The notes beneath the pieces were generated by a model, which saw nothing but the letters and a program-made list of their open reading frames with translations, had not been told where the DNA came from and ran no database searches. A stretch of DNA of 43,876 bases, taken from positions 1 to 43,876 of the forward strand of contig JANRIZ010000172.1 in assembly GCA_033764445.1 (NCBI GenBank), read 5' to 3'. The position numbers were made by a program, and so were the translations under genes. This DNA is from JANRIZ01 sp033764445. GTDB taxonomy: Bacteria > Verrucomicrobiota > Verrucomicrobiia > JAWXBN01. Shown here in pieces: positions 9,254-16,588 of this stretch; the first letter of the stretch is position 1, and every line of letters starts with the position of its first letter.

Positions 9254-10662
9254 GGCCGGGGTGCCTTGGCGGGAGGAACCGGGTTGAATTCACCGGCGGC
9301 CACGTGGAGTTTGATGAGATTGAGATGGGTGTCGATTTCCGCCGAGACCAGGTTGCGGCGGATGTCGTAGAGCTGGTTGAGTGCGTTGAGCACGTCGAGA
9401 TTGTTGACCACCCCCAGTTCGTAGTCCGCCACCTGGGCCTTGTAGTTGGCCAGAGCCGTTTCCGCCGCCTCGCGGGCGCGGGCCAGTTCCGCCACCGAAC
9501 TGTTGAACTGGGCGAAGGTGGTGCGCACCTCCCGGGTCGCCGTTCTTTTCAGTTCGGAGAGATCCAGCTGGCTTTTGATGAAAAGGGCCTTGTTTTCATT
9601 GACCTTCGCCTCGATGCGCCCCCATTCAAAGATGGGCACGTCGATGGTCACGAACGCATTCCATTCACGGTCCCCCCTTTTGGGGTATTCCAGCAGCTCG
9701 TAATTGGCCTCCAACTTGATCGTGGGCCAGTGATCCGCCTTGGCGGCGGAAAGCTGGGCCCGGGCGGCACGTTCCGCCTCGATCGCCGCGAGGATATCCG
9801 GACGTTCCGCGACCTGCCCCAGGTAGTCAAGCTGTTGCTCAATGCGGGGCAGACCCTCCAGATCGTTGCGGATTTTGAGCTGTTCCGAGGGCACGCCCGT
9901 GTAGAAGGAGAGCAATTCGCGTGAGGCGGCGATCAGACCCCGGGTGTTTTCGATGGTGATCTTTGACTGGGCCAGGTCCGTCCGGGCCTTGAGCAATTCG
10001 CTTTGTTTGGATTTTCCGAGACGGACCCGTTTTTCCAGGTCCTCCACCCGGTCGGCGAGTGTTTTTTGGATTTCATGCAGAAGGGCCATATCCCGTTCAT
10101 AGACCAGGAGCTGGCAGAAGGATTCGGCGACATTCAGGTAGAGCGTCTGCAGAATGCGGCGGTAGGTCTGTTTGTTGCCCTCGACCTGGGCCTTGTAGGC
10201 GCGGGCGATGTTCAGATCGCGCAGACCCGAGAAGAGGGGCATTTTCATGTTCAGTTTGGAATCAAAGGAATCCGTCCGCGTCTGGGAGTTGCGGCTGAAA
10301 CTTTCCCCGCCGGCCCCCCCGAAACTCCCGCCTGACTGGTAGTAGTTTTTGCTGTTGAGATTTTCGGTTCCAATCGCATGAAAGGAGGGCAGCACCGAGG
10401 CCACCGTCTGCCAGTAACGGGCCTGGGCCACCTTGATATCCTGTTCGCTCATGCCGATGGATTCGCTGCGCAGGAGGGAGAGCTCGTAACAGCGTTGCAG
10501 GTCCAGACCCTCCTTGGGGAGGGGCAGGGGGGTGGGTTTTTTGGAGTCCAGACCCGTGGCCCGGACCGGAGGGGCGGACGGTTTGGCCGCCTCCTGGGCG
10601 TGGGAAAGGAGTCCACTCCCCAGCAGGGGGATCATGGCGATCAAGGTCAGAATGGATTTCAT
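9250..10662 (-). CDS. TolC-family outer-membrane efflux channel
   Basis: This 470-residue protein begins with a signal peptide (MKSILTLIAMIPLLGSGLLS, then HAQ). Its mature part shows the duplicated helical-hairpin pattern of the OEP family: LQRCYELSLLRSESIGMSEQ near the start, a Gln/Ala-rich helix, and a second repeat ending with YELGVVNNLDVLNALNQLYD, the conserved C-terminal signature. The family forms trimeric channels through the outer membrane and periplasm. The ATG at 10662 was preferred to longer in-frame starts because it places the signal peptide at the N-terminus; GGAGG lies about 13 bases upstream. It begins seven bases after the TetR stop codon and overlaps the RND gene by four bases, so the three form one operon. 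The N-terminal 30 mature residues are rich in Pro and Lys. Confidence 0.93.
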   Translation of the reverse strand: MKSILTLIAMIPLLGSGLLSHAQEAAKPSAPPVRATGLDSKKPTPLPLPKEGLDLQRCYELSLLRSESIGMSEQDIKVAQARYWQTVASVLPSFHAIGTENLNSKNYYQSGGSFGGAGGESFSRNSQTRTDSFDSKLNMKMPLFSGLRDLNIARAYKAQVEGNKQTYRRILQTLYLNVAESFCQLLVYERDMALLHEIQKTLADRVEDLEKRVRLGKSKQSELLKARTDLAQSKITIENTRGLIAASRELLSFYTGVPSEQLKIRNDLEGLPRIEQQLDYLGQVAERPDILAAIEAERAARAQLSAAKADHWPTIKLEANYELLEYPKRGDREWNAFVTIDVPIFEWGRIEAKVNENKALFIKSQLDLSELKRTATREVRTTFAQFNSSVAELARAREAAETALANYKAQVADYELGVVNNLDVLNALNQLYDIRRNLVSAEIDTHLNLIKLHVAAGEFNPVPPAKAPRP

Positions 10663-10669
10663 GATTGGA

Positions 10670-11272
10670 TCAGTCCCTCCGACCTTTCGCACCAAAAACG
10701 AACATGTCAAAGACCTGTTCGCTCCGGCTTTCGAGGTCCCAGTCCCCCCGACAATGGATTTTTTCGAGCATGGCGGCCCGCACCAGTGAAAGCAGACTCA
10801 GCGTCGCCCATGTGACGTTCAGTTCCGGCAGGCACCCGCGCCGGACCCCTTCCTTAATGAGTTCCGAGGTGGTGGCGATGTGTGACTGGAGGTGGTTCTT
10901 ATTGCTGCGCTGGCTGGCGGCCTGGACCAGGTCCGGTGTGACGTATCGGAAAAAAAATTCGCGGTTCCGGTCGGTAAACCGGAGATAAATGCCGATGCGG
11001 CGGCGGATTTTTTCGGCGGCATCCATATCCGCCTGGATTTCCTCATGGATGGCCGCATCGACCTGGTTCATCATCTCCTCCAGGACCCCCGCCAGCAAGT
11101 CCTCCTTGCTTTTGAAATAAAGGTACAAAGTCCCCTTCGCCACGTGGGCATCCCGTGCCACCTCGTCCATGACCATTTCCTGATACGGCTTTTGGATGAA
11201 CAGATTCCGGGCACTCTCAAGGATTTGACGGCGCCTTTCCTGTTTGGTTTCGCTGTGTTTGACCGTGGCCAT
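10670..11272 (-). CDS. TetR/AcrR-family transcriptional regulator of the efflux operon
   Basis: The product is 200 residues, the normal TetR length. Residues about 10-57 form the helix-turn-helix domain: RRRQILESARNLFIQKPYQE, MVMDEVARDAHVAKGTLYLY, FKSKEDLLAGVLEE. The C-terminal two thirds are helical and variable, as expected for ligand binding and dimerisation. ATG 11272 was chosen over upstream in-frame starts (for example 11308) because the longer versions would put the palindromic operator inside the coding region. It is the first gene of the TetR-TolC-RND operon. It probably represses its own operon by binding 11290-11307 and is released by a pump substrate. The DNA-binding class is clear; repression and ligand are inferred. 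Confidence 0.93.
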   Translation of the reverse strand: MATVKHSETKQERRRQILESARNLFIQKPYQEMVMDEVARDAHVAKGTLYLYFKSKEDLLAGVLEEMMNQVDAAIHEEIQADMDAAEKIRRRIGIYLRFTDRNREFFFRYVTPDLVQAASQRSNKNHLQSHIATTSELIKEGVRRGCLPELNVTWATLSLLSLVRAAMLEKIHCRGDWDLESRSEQVFDMFVFGAKGRRD

Positions 11273-11289
11273 AGCTTTGCGAGTGATAT

Positions 11290-11307
11290 TGACTGACTGG
11301 TCAGTCA
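11290..11307. promoter_or_regulatory. 18-bp palindromic operator for the TetR regulator
   Basis: TGACTGAC-TG-GTCAGTCA has two perfect 8-bp inverted arms around a 2-bp centre, 17 bases upstream of the tetR start codon. TetR/AcrR-family repressors commonly bind palindromes of this size and often of this TGAC/GTCA type. The position fits autoregulation of the operon. No confident -35/-10 pair could be assigned around it. Confidence 0.75.
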
Positions 11308-11570
11308 TGTGGGGGAATTTCCACAGAATTAAAACAAAGTCAAAGTAAACCTGTGTGAAAAATGGGTGACTGTGGCAATGGCGACGAAATTCAGAGAGTT
11401 CAGAAGCCCCATTTTCTGGTTGAGTAGGCCATTTTAAAATCATCTGGTATTTTGTTTTAATAATTTGGCCTGATCTCAAGAATCATGAAATTTTATTTTA
11501 AAACATTTCGTTCAATCAATAATTGTATGTTATTTTCCATTATAAGTTGATTATTTTTAAAATTAAATAA

Positions 11571-11599
11571 TTGACATTCATAATTACTAATCGTAATAA
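11571..11599 (+). promoter_or_regulatory. Sigma-70-type promoter in an AT-rich intergenic region
   Basis: TTGACA (11571-11576) and TAATAA (11594-11599) are separated by 17 bases, giving a start of transcription near 11606 and a leader of about 45 bases before the GTG at 11653. The interval from about 11400 to 11650 is strikingly AT-rich compared with the rest of the window. It holds no gene; the remainder of 11308-11570 shows only AT-rich tracts. Confidence 0.65.
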
Positions 11600-11652
11600 A
11601 AATGTAGCAATTCTGACACTTATCCGACTCATCGGGTCAATAAATTTTTAAA

Positions 11653-12831
11653 GTGAAGCAATCGATTCTTATTCGTTCTCTTCTGGTTGCGGCCTTGGTT
11701 GGGCCGATATGGGGCAAACAGACCGTTTTTGCTGCAGAAGCCTCCGTTCCTCCATCGGGTCAGTCCATCGTCGGCGCCTCTCCGCGTCCGGTGGTGCAGG
11801 CTTTTTTCAGTCCGACGGCCTCGGATGACACGCGCGGCACCTACCACAATCTCATGAGGTTTTTGGATACCGCCCAACAATCCATCCATGGTTCGGCCCA
11901 TGAAGTGGACATGATTTCCGTCGCTGAAAAGCTGGCTCAAAAGGCGGCGGAAGGAGTCGACGTCCAGATTGTGGTGGAGGCGCGGTGGTGGTCCCTCCAA
12001 AAAAACACGGCGGCGCGGATGGTCCTCGAGAAGAGCAAGGTCAGGATCATCCCCGACACGAAGAAAAGCGGACTCCAGCACAACAAATTCTTTGTGGCCG
12101 ACGGGATTCGTGTCTGGACCGGTTCGACCAATCTGACGGAGACCTGCCTTTTTTACAATCCCAACAACAGCCTTTGGATTGAGGATGCCGAAGTGGCGAA
12201 AAATTACCAGACCGAGTTCAATGAACAGGTGGCCGGGGGGTTTGGGAAAAAGGGGTCAGGGGCCCCCAATACGCCGCATCCGGTGGTTGTCAATGGAGAC
12301 ACCAAAATCACCACGTTTTTTTCACCCGAGGACGAATCCCTGGACCATGTTGTCAAGCTCATCCAGAGCGCCCGGAAGTCCATCGACGTGATGTGTTTTG
12401 TGTTTTCCAGTGAGGAAATGACCCGGGCCCTTCTGGAAGCCCATGCACGCGGGGTGAAAATCCGTGTCCTGCTCGACAACGGTTTCAGTTCCGATGGCAT
12501 GCTTTCGCGCTGGAGATTCGTGCCCTACCGCACCCTGACCCAGGCCGGGGTGGAATGCCGTTATGACGATGAAAAATCCAAGCTCCACCACAAAGTCATC
12601 ATCGTCGATGGGAGGAGCGTCCTGACCGGCAGCATGAACCTTTCAACCAACGGCATCAAAAACAACGACGAAAACTCGATCATTGTCGACGACGCGGTTG
12701 TCGGTCGGGATTTTCAGGAGGAGTTTGACCGTCTTTGGACCTATTTTCAGGCCGGGAATCATGAGATTGGGCCTGGAGAAATGACCGATTCCGAGATGAA
12801 GGCGGAAATGGCCGCGGAGGCGGGACAATAA
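11653..12831 (+). CDS. Exported phospholipase D-superfamily protein
   Basis: The protein has 392 residues and starts at GTG with a Sec-type signal sequence (SLLVAALVGPIWG, likely cleavage near FAAEA at 26-30). It contains two PLD-like domains with intact HKD motifs: H143-x-K145-x4-D150 followed by GSTN, and H312-x-K314-x4-D319 followed by GSMN. Two HKD motifs in one chain make a complete active site. The superfamily covers phospholipases, cardiolipin synthases and nucleases; the spacing and lack of N-terminal membrane helices resemble secreted phospholipase or endonuclease members rather than cardiolipin synthase. The next gene, three bases downstream, encodes a thermonuclease-like lipoprotein, which leans towards nucleic-acid breakdown. 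It is driven by the promoter at 11571-11599. The upstream bases show no strong ribosome-binding site. Substrate is inferred. Confidence 0.88.
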   Translation: MKQSILIRSLLVAALVGPIWGKQTVFAAEASVPPSGQSIVGASPRPVVQAFFSPTASDDTRGTYHNLMRFLDTAQQSIHGSAHEVDMISVAEKLAQKAAEGVDVQIVVEARWWSLQKNTAARMVLEKSKVRIIPDTKKSGLQHNKFFVADGIRVWTGSTNLTETCLFYNPNNSLWIEDAEVAKNYQTEFNEQVAGGFGKKGSGAPNTPHPVVVNGDTKITTFFSPEDESLDHVVKLIQSARKSIDVMCFVFSSEEMTRALLEAHARGVKIRVLLDNGFSSDGMLSRWRFVPYRTLTQAGVECRYDDEKSKLHHKVIIVDGRSVLTGSMNLSTNGIKNNDENSIIVDDAVVGRDFQEEFDRLWTYFQAGNHEIGPGEMTDSEMKAEMAAEAGQ

Positions 12832-12834
12832 CCC

Positions 12835-13506
12835 GTGAAAAAATCCTCCCTCATTCTCCTGTCCCTGATCCTGCTTCTTGGTGTGGTGGCGGGGTGTGGA
12901 TACTATTATTATTTTCACATCCGAAAAGCCCCGTCCGTGGCGGTTGCCCCTCCGGCCACTCCGGCCCCGGCCCCGGCCATCGCCCGGGACCCCGCTCCTG
13001 TTCCCGGGCCTGGGACGGATGCCAAACCAATGACCTCCCAGTCCGTCGAGGCGGTGGTCATTCAGGCGGTTTCCGGCGACTGTCTGGAGGTGCAGGAATC
13101 CGGCAGCCGCCGCATCCGTCAGGTCCGCCTCATCGGCATCGATGCGCCGGTGAAGGCCAGCCGTGAACAATCGGGTCAGGAACCCTGGGGCACCCGTTCC
13201 CAACAGACGCTGGCCCTGATGGTGATCCGCAAAAAGGTGCGTTTGGAATTTGATGTGGTCATCGACAAGGATGGCAGAACCCGCTGGGCCTGGGTCTGGC
13301 TGGGGGACAGGTTGATCAATGAGGAAATGGTGCGGGAGGGGTTGGCCGTCCTCAACACCCAGCCACCGAACGTGCAATACACGGACCGGCTGACCGCCGG
13401 GCAGACGGAGGCGCGTGAGAAGCAGAAGGGCGTGTGGGATCCGGCCCTTCCTCTGGATACTCCCCCCAGTCAGTTTGTCTCCCAGCATTTGAGCCCCCAC
13501 GAATAG
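12835..13506 (+). CDS. Thermonuclease (SNase-like) lipoprotein
   Basis: The product is 223 residues from a GTG three bases after the upstream stop codon. Its N-terminus is a lipoprotein signal (LILLLGVVAGC, lipobox VAGC with Cys near residue 20), followed by a Pro/Ala linker to about residue 65. The SNase fold covers about 68-200: VEAVVIQAVSGDCLEV, VRLIGIDAPV, EPWGTRSQQTL, DKDGRTRWAWVWLGDRLINE and EEMVREGLAVLN, matching the order of staphylococcal nuclease homologues. Members hydrolyse DNA and RNA using calcium. Individual catalytic Arg/Glu positions were not all checked. The anchor should hold it at the outer membrane or periplasmic face. Tight spacing indicates an operon with the PLD protein, suggesting extracytoplasmic nucleic-acid degradation. 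Confidence 0.87.
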   Translation: MKKSSLILLSLILLLGVVAGCGYYYYFHIRKAPSVAVAPPATPAPAPAIARDPAPVPGPGTDAKPMTSQSVEAVVIQAVSGDCLEVQESGSRRIRQVRLIGIDAPVKASREQSGQEPWGTRSQQTLALMVIRKKVRLEFDVVIDKDGRTRWAWVWLGDRLINEEMVREGLAVLNTQPPNVQYTDRLTAGQTEAREKQKGVWDPALPLDTPPSQFVSQHLSPHE

Positions 13507-13558
13507 GTTGGACAAGGCGCAGAGGTTTTTCCGTCAGAATCCCGACTCCCCCGGTTTC

Positions 13559-13586
13559 TTGACAGGAGAGGGATATGGGCCATACT
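13559..13586 (+). promoter_or_regulatory. Candidate sigma-70 promoter for kamA
   Basis: A perfect TTGACA (13559-13564) is followed after 16 bases by CATACT (13581-13586), which matches four of six consensus -10 bases. Transcription would begin near 13593, about 16 bases before the kamA ATG at 13609. Confidence 0.5.
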
Positions 13587-13608
13587 GTGGGCTTATTCAC
13601 TCCCGAAC

Positions 13609-14841
13609 ATGAAAGACAACGAGTCCGTGTCCCCATCCGGGGACCAATTCCTGAAACTCAAGCAGTTTTCGCCCACGCACCGTGGCCCCTGGCAGGGGGT
13701 TGGCGACGCCCAGTGGAATGATCACCGGTGGCAGCTCCAAAACCGGATCACACGGCTCGATCAGCTTGAAAAGCTCATCAATCTCACCCCAGCCGAGCGT
13801 GCGGGTGTGTTATTCACGAATACAAAACTTTCGATGGCCATCACCCCGCATTTTTTCAGTCTCATCGATGTGGATGACCCTGCCTGCCCGATCCGGCGCC
13901 AGGTCATTCCCCGTCTGGAGGAGACCGAGGAAGGCCCCTTTGACATGGCGGACCCGTGTGGAGAGGATTCCCACTCCCCCGTGCCCGGGCTTGTCCACAG
14001 GTATCCGGACCGTGTGCTGTTTCTGGTGACGGATCGCTGCGCCTCCTATTGCCGGTACTGCACGCGGAGCCGTGTGGTCAGCGGGGCGGGGGAGCAGCAT
14101 CTGGAGACGGATTTTGACCGAGCCATCGGATACATCCGGGAGCATCCGGAAATCCGGGACGTACTGCTCAGTGGCGGTGACCCTTTGCTGCTCAGTGATG
14201 AGAAGTTGGACCACATTCTCTCACGGCTCCGGGCCATTCCGCATGTGGAATTCATCCGCATCGGCACACGGATCCCGATTTTTCTGCCCCAACGGATCAC
14301 TCCGGAATTGTGTGCCATGCTCCGCCGGTATCATCCCCTGTGGATGAGTGTGCACACCAACCATCCCCGGGAGCTGACCACCGAGGTGCGGGATGCCCTG
14401 GGGCGCCTGGCCGATGCGGGGATCCCCTTGGGGAACCAGGCGGTGCTGCTCCACGGAGTCAATGACCGGATCGACACGATGAAGGCCCTGCTCCACAAGC
14501 TCCTGATGTGCCGGGTCCGTCCGTACTACATCTACCAGTGCGATCTGATCAAAGGCTCCTCCCACCTGCGTGTTCCGGTCCGCAAGGGGATGGAAATCAT
14601 GGAGAATTTGCGCGGTCACACGACCGGTTATGCCGTTCCCACCTATGTGATTGATGCCCCCGGGGGCGGGGGCAAGGTTCCCGTGGCACCCGGTTACGTC
14701 CTGGAAAGCGATGAGGAACGCACGGTGGTCCGGAATTATGAGGGCCGGGTCTTTGAATATCCCGAGCCCGGCGCCCCCCGCCGTCACCGCCGCAGTGAGC
14801 CCGCCTACGATCTGGAATGGGAAGCCGGAGCCAAGTGGTAG
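13609..14841 (+). CDS. kamA: Lysine 2,3-aminomutase (radical SAM, PLP-dependent)
   Basis: This 410-residue protein has the length and motifs of lysine 2,3-aminomutase, which converts L-lysine to L-beta-lysine. The radical-SAM cluster motif CxxxCxxC is C144, C148, C151 (CASYCRYC). LLSGGDPLLLSD follows as the glycine-rich SAM-binding segment, and the PLP lysine lies in PGGGGK (K356). The C-terminal extension after it, absent from shorter EF-P lysylation enzymes (EpmB, about 340 residues), favours true KamA. Beta-lysine feeds lysine fermentation or the osmolyte N-acetyl-beta-lysine; no fermentation gene is present, and an unassigned GNAT gene lies 3.4 kb downstream. It has its own promoter and a DUF5069 gene 47 bases downstream. 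No Shine-Dalgarno is visible before the ATG. Confidence 0.93.
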   Translation: MKDNESVSPSGDQFLKLKQFSPTHRGPWQGVGDAQWNDHRWQLQNRITRLDQLEKLINLTPAERAGVLFTNTKLSMAITPHFFSLIDVDDPACPIRRQVIPRLEETEEGPFDMADPCGEDSHSPVPGLVHRYPDRVLFLVTDRCASYCRYCTRSRVVSGAGEQHLETDFDRAIGYIREHPEIRDVLLSGGDPLLLSDEKLDHILSRLRAIPHVEFIRIGTRIPIFLPQRITPELCAMLRRYHPLWMSVHTNHPRELTTEVRDALGRLADAGIPLGNQAVLLHGVNDRIDTMKALLHKLLMCRVRPYYIYQCDLIKGSSHLRVPVRKGMEIMENLRGHTTGYAVPTYVIDAPGGGGKVPVAPGYVLESDEERTVVRNYEGRVFEYPEPGAPRRHRRSEPAYDLEWEAGAKW

Positions 14842-14888
14842 GACGTCCCTCCCTTTTTTACACCCCCACCACGAAAGCGGTCCTCCCC

Positions 14889-15320
14889 ATGCAAATCCAA
14901 AACCTGCGCAGTCCGTATGACACCGTCGACGGGATCGTCTATGTCGGACGGATGTTTGACAAAATCCGCCTTCACCTGGCCGGGAAACTGCCGGAGGACT
15001 ACCGGACCAATTTTGGGAAGGGTTTTGACGGACGCTGCCTGAATTTTTTCCGTGCGGATTTTTCCCGGGTGGTGGAGCGGGTCAGGGAGGGGGGGGCTGA
15101 TCCGGAGCTGCTCCGGTGGTGCCGGGAGACCTTTTACAATCCCACGGAGTTTGAGGTGGAGCTGTTCAACAGCTTTTTGATGAAGCGCGGATGGAGGGAC
15201 GATGCCACCGAGACCCTCGAGGAACGCAAAAAAACGTACGGGGTGCCGCCGGAACTGGATGTCCAGACTTTTTTTGATCTGCTCGATCTCGATGAAGGCC
15301 GTTTTCCGCGGGCCCGGTGA
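14889..15320 (+). CDS. DUF5069 domain protein
   Basis: The protein has 143 residues and matches my recollection of the DUF5069 family along its length: LRSPYDTVDGIVYVGRMFDK, IRLHLAGKLPEDYRTNFGKG, FDGRCLNFF, then MKRGWRDD and a Phe-Phe-Asp-Leu segment near the C-terminus. It is predicted cytosolic, with no signal peptide or membrane segment. The function of the family is unknown; it is often seen in PVC-group bacteria, which I use as a weak taxonomic hint. ATG 14889 is preferred over an earlier in-frame start that overlaps kamA, because homology starts a few residues after it. It is probably co-transcribed with kamA and converges almost directly on the serine-hydrolase-like gene, with four bases between the stops. 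Confidence 0.85.
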   Translation: MQIQNLRSPYDTVDGIVYVGRMFDKIRLHLAGKLPEDYRTNFGKGFDGRCLNFFRADFSRVVERVREGGADPELLRWCRETFYNPTEFEVELFNSFLMKRGWRDDATETLEERKKTYGVPPELDVQTFFDLLDLDEGRFPRAR

Positions 15321-15324
15321 CCGG

Positions 15325-16569
15325 TCATTCCCGTCCGAACTGTTCCGGGAAAAGAAGGACCGCAAGTTCGCTGAAGATTTCCTCCGCCAGACTGCGGGTC
15401 GGGTGGAGGCTGTTGATCAGGACGACCATTGTCGCATCCTGGTCCGGGAGATGGTACACACAGCAGTTGTAACCCGGTGTGGTGCCGTTGTGACCCAGAA
15501 AACCGTACATGTGGGTCAGACCCAGACCGTAACCGACCTTGCCGTTGGGTTGGGAGGCGGTGAACTGGGTCCTCTGTCTCTGGGACTCCGGGCTGAGAAG
15601 CGTTCCCTGGGCCAGAAGGGGCGCCCAGACCTTCAGGTCATGGAGCGTGGAGATCATGGCTCCCGCAGCCCCGCGATAGGAGGGGTTGAAGCCGCTGGCA
15701 TCGATCATCGGTCTTCCCTTGAGGTAGGCGGTGGTCAGAGGCTCCATTTCCGGCAGGCGCATTTTGCCCTCGGCCTGGTAGTAGCCGTGTGCGAATGGGG
15801 AGGCAATGGTGCTGTCCGTGTTTGCCGGGAAGACCGTCTCCTTCAATCCCAGCGGTCTGAGAATCCTTTTTTCAATTTCCGCCGCCGGGGGGTGCCCCGT
15901 GATTTTGCGGATGATCTCACCCAGAAGGATGAAATTGGTGTTGCAGGAATCGAAGCGCAGACCCGGTGCAAAAACCGGATGGCGCGGGTCTTTGAGCCCC
16001 AGGCGCAGGAGCTGTTCGGGTTTCCACACCCCCTTGGGATATTCAAACATCGGTTTGAACCGGTAGTCCGGACCGTTGACATAGTCAAAAAGACCCGATG
16101 TATTCCCCGCGAGCTGGCGCAGGGTGACCGGGCCCAGGCGCGGATATTCCGGAAAAAAGGCCGCCGCCCTGTCGTCAAGCCTGAGTTTGTTCTCATCCTG
16201 CAGCTGGAGAAGTACGGTTGCCAGAAACGACTTGGTAATGTCCCCAATGCGGAATCGGTCGGTGGATTTGACCGCGGTTTCCCGTTTCAGATCACCGCGT
16301 CCAAACGCCTCGACAAATTTTCCCCGGCCGGGGATGAAGACCCCGACGACCACCCCCGGGATTTCCTCCGATTCGAGAAAGGACGAGATGCGGTGGCGCA
16401 TTTTGCGGGTGAGGTCGGGGTTCAGGTCGGAGAGTCCGTCGTACTTTTGGCGGATTTCCGCGGCACGCGCCGAAGGATTTTCCTGGGCGTCGGCGGGCGG
16501 CAGGGCACCACCGCCCAGAACGGCCAGCAGGACAAACAGAGGCGGGAGGCGGGGAGTCCGGAGTGTCAT
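15325..16569 (-). CDS. Beta-lactamase/DD-peptidase-fold protein, likely catalytically dead
   Basis: The 414-residue product has a signal peptide (LPPLFVLLAVLGGGALPPADA) and aligns by eye with the Streptomyces R61 DD-carboxypeptidase fold (serine hydrolase, class C beta-lactamase group). The usual catalytic SxxK is here D110-I-T-K113 in FRIGDITKSF, so the nucleophilic Ser is Asp. The YxN motif that supplies the general base is S208-C-N210 in FDSCNTNF. The third motif is kept as H360-N-G. I checked both codons (GAC at 16240-16242 reversed, TCC at 15946-15948 reversed). Loss of two catalytic residues with an otherwise intact fold suggests a pseudoenzyme, for instance a peptidoglycan or ligand binder. 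It starts 19 bases after moeA. An upstream in-frame extension overlaps moeA and lacks a signal peptide. Confidence 0.87.
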   Translation of the reverse strand: MTLRTPRLPPLFVLLAVLGGGALPPADAQENPSARAAEIRQKYDGLSDLNPDLTRKMRHRISSFLESEEIPGVVVGVFIPGRGKFVEAFGRGDLKRETAVKSTDRFRIGDITKSFLATVLLQLQDENKLRLDDRAAAFFPEYPRLGPVTLRQLAGNTSGLFDYVNGPDYRFKPMFEYPKGVWKPEQLLRLGLKDPRHPVFAPGLRFDSCNTNFILLGEIIRKITGHPPAAEIEKRILRPLGLKETVFPANTDSTIASPFAHGYYQAEGKMRLPEMEPLTTAYLKGRPMIDASGFNPSYRGAAGAMISTLHDLKVWAPLLAQGTLLSPESQRQRTQFTASQPNGKVGYGLGLTHMYGFLGHNGTTPGYNCCVYHLPDQDATMVVLINSLHPTRSLAEEIFSELAVLLFPEQFGRE

Positions 16570-16588
16570 CGGTGGAAAGGGATGGCTT

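Noticed and set aside
11272..11479. A longer TetR regulator starting before 11272
   Set aside because: The extension would include the palindromic operator and make the protein longer than the usual 200 residues; the upstream sequence is AT-rich and non-coding in character.
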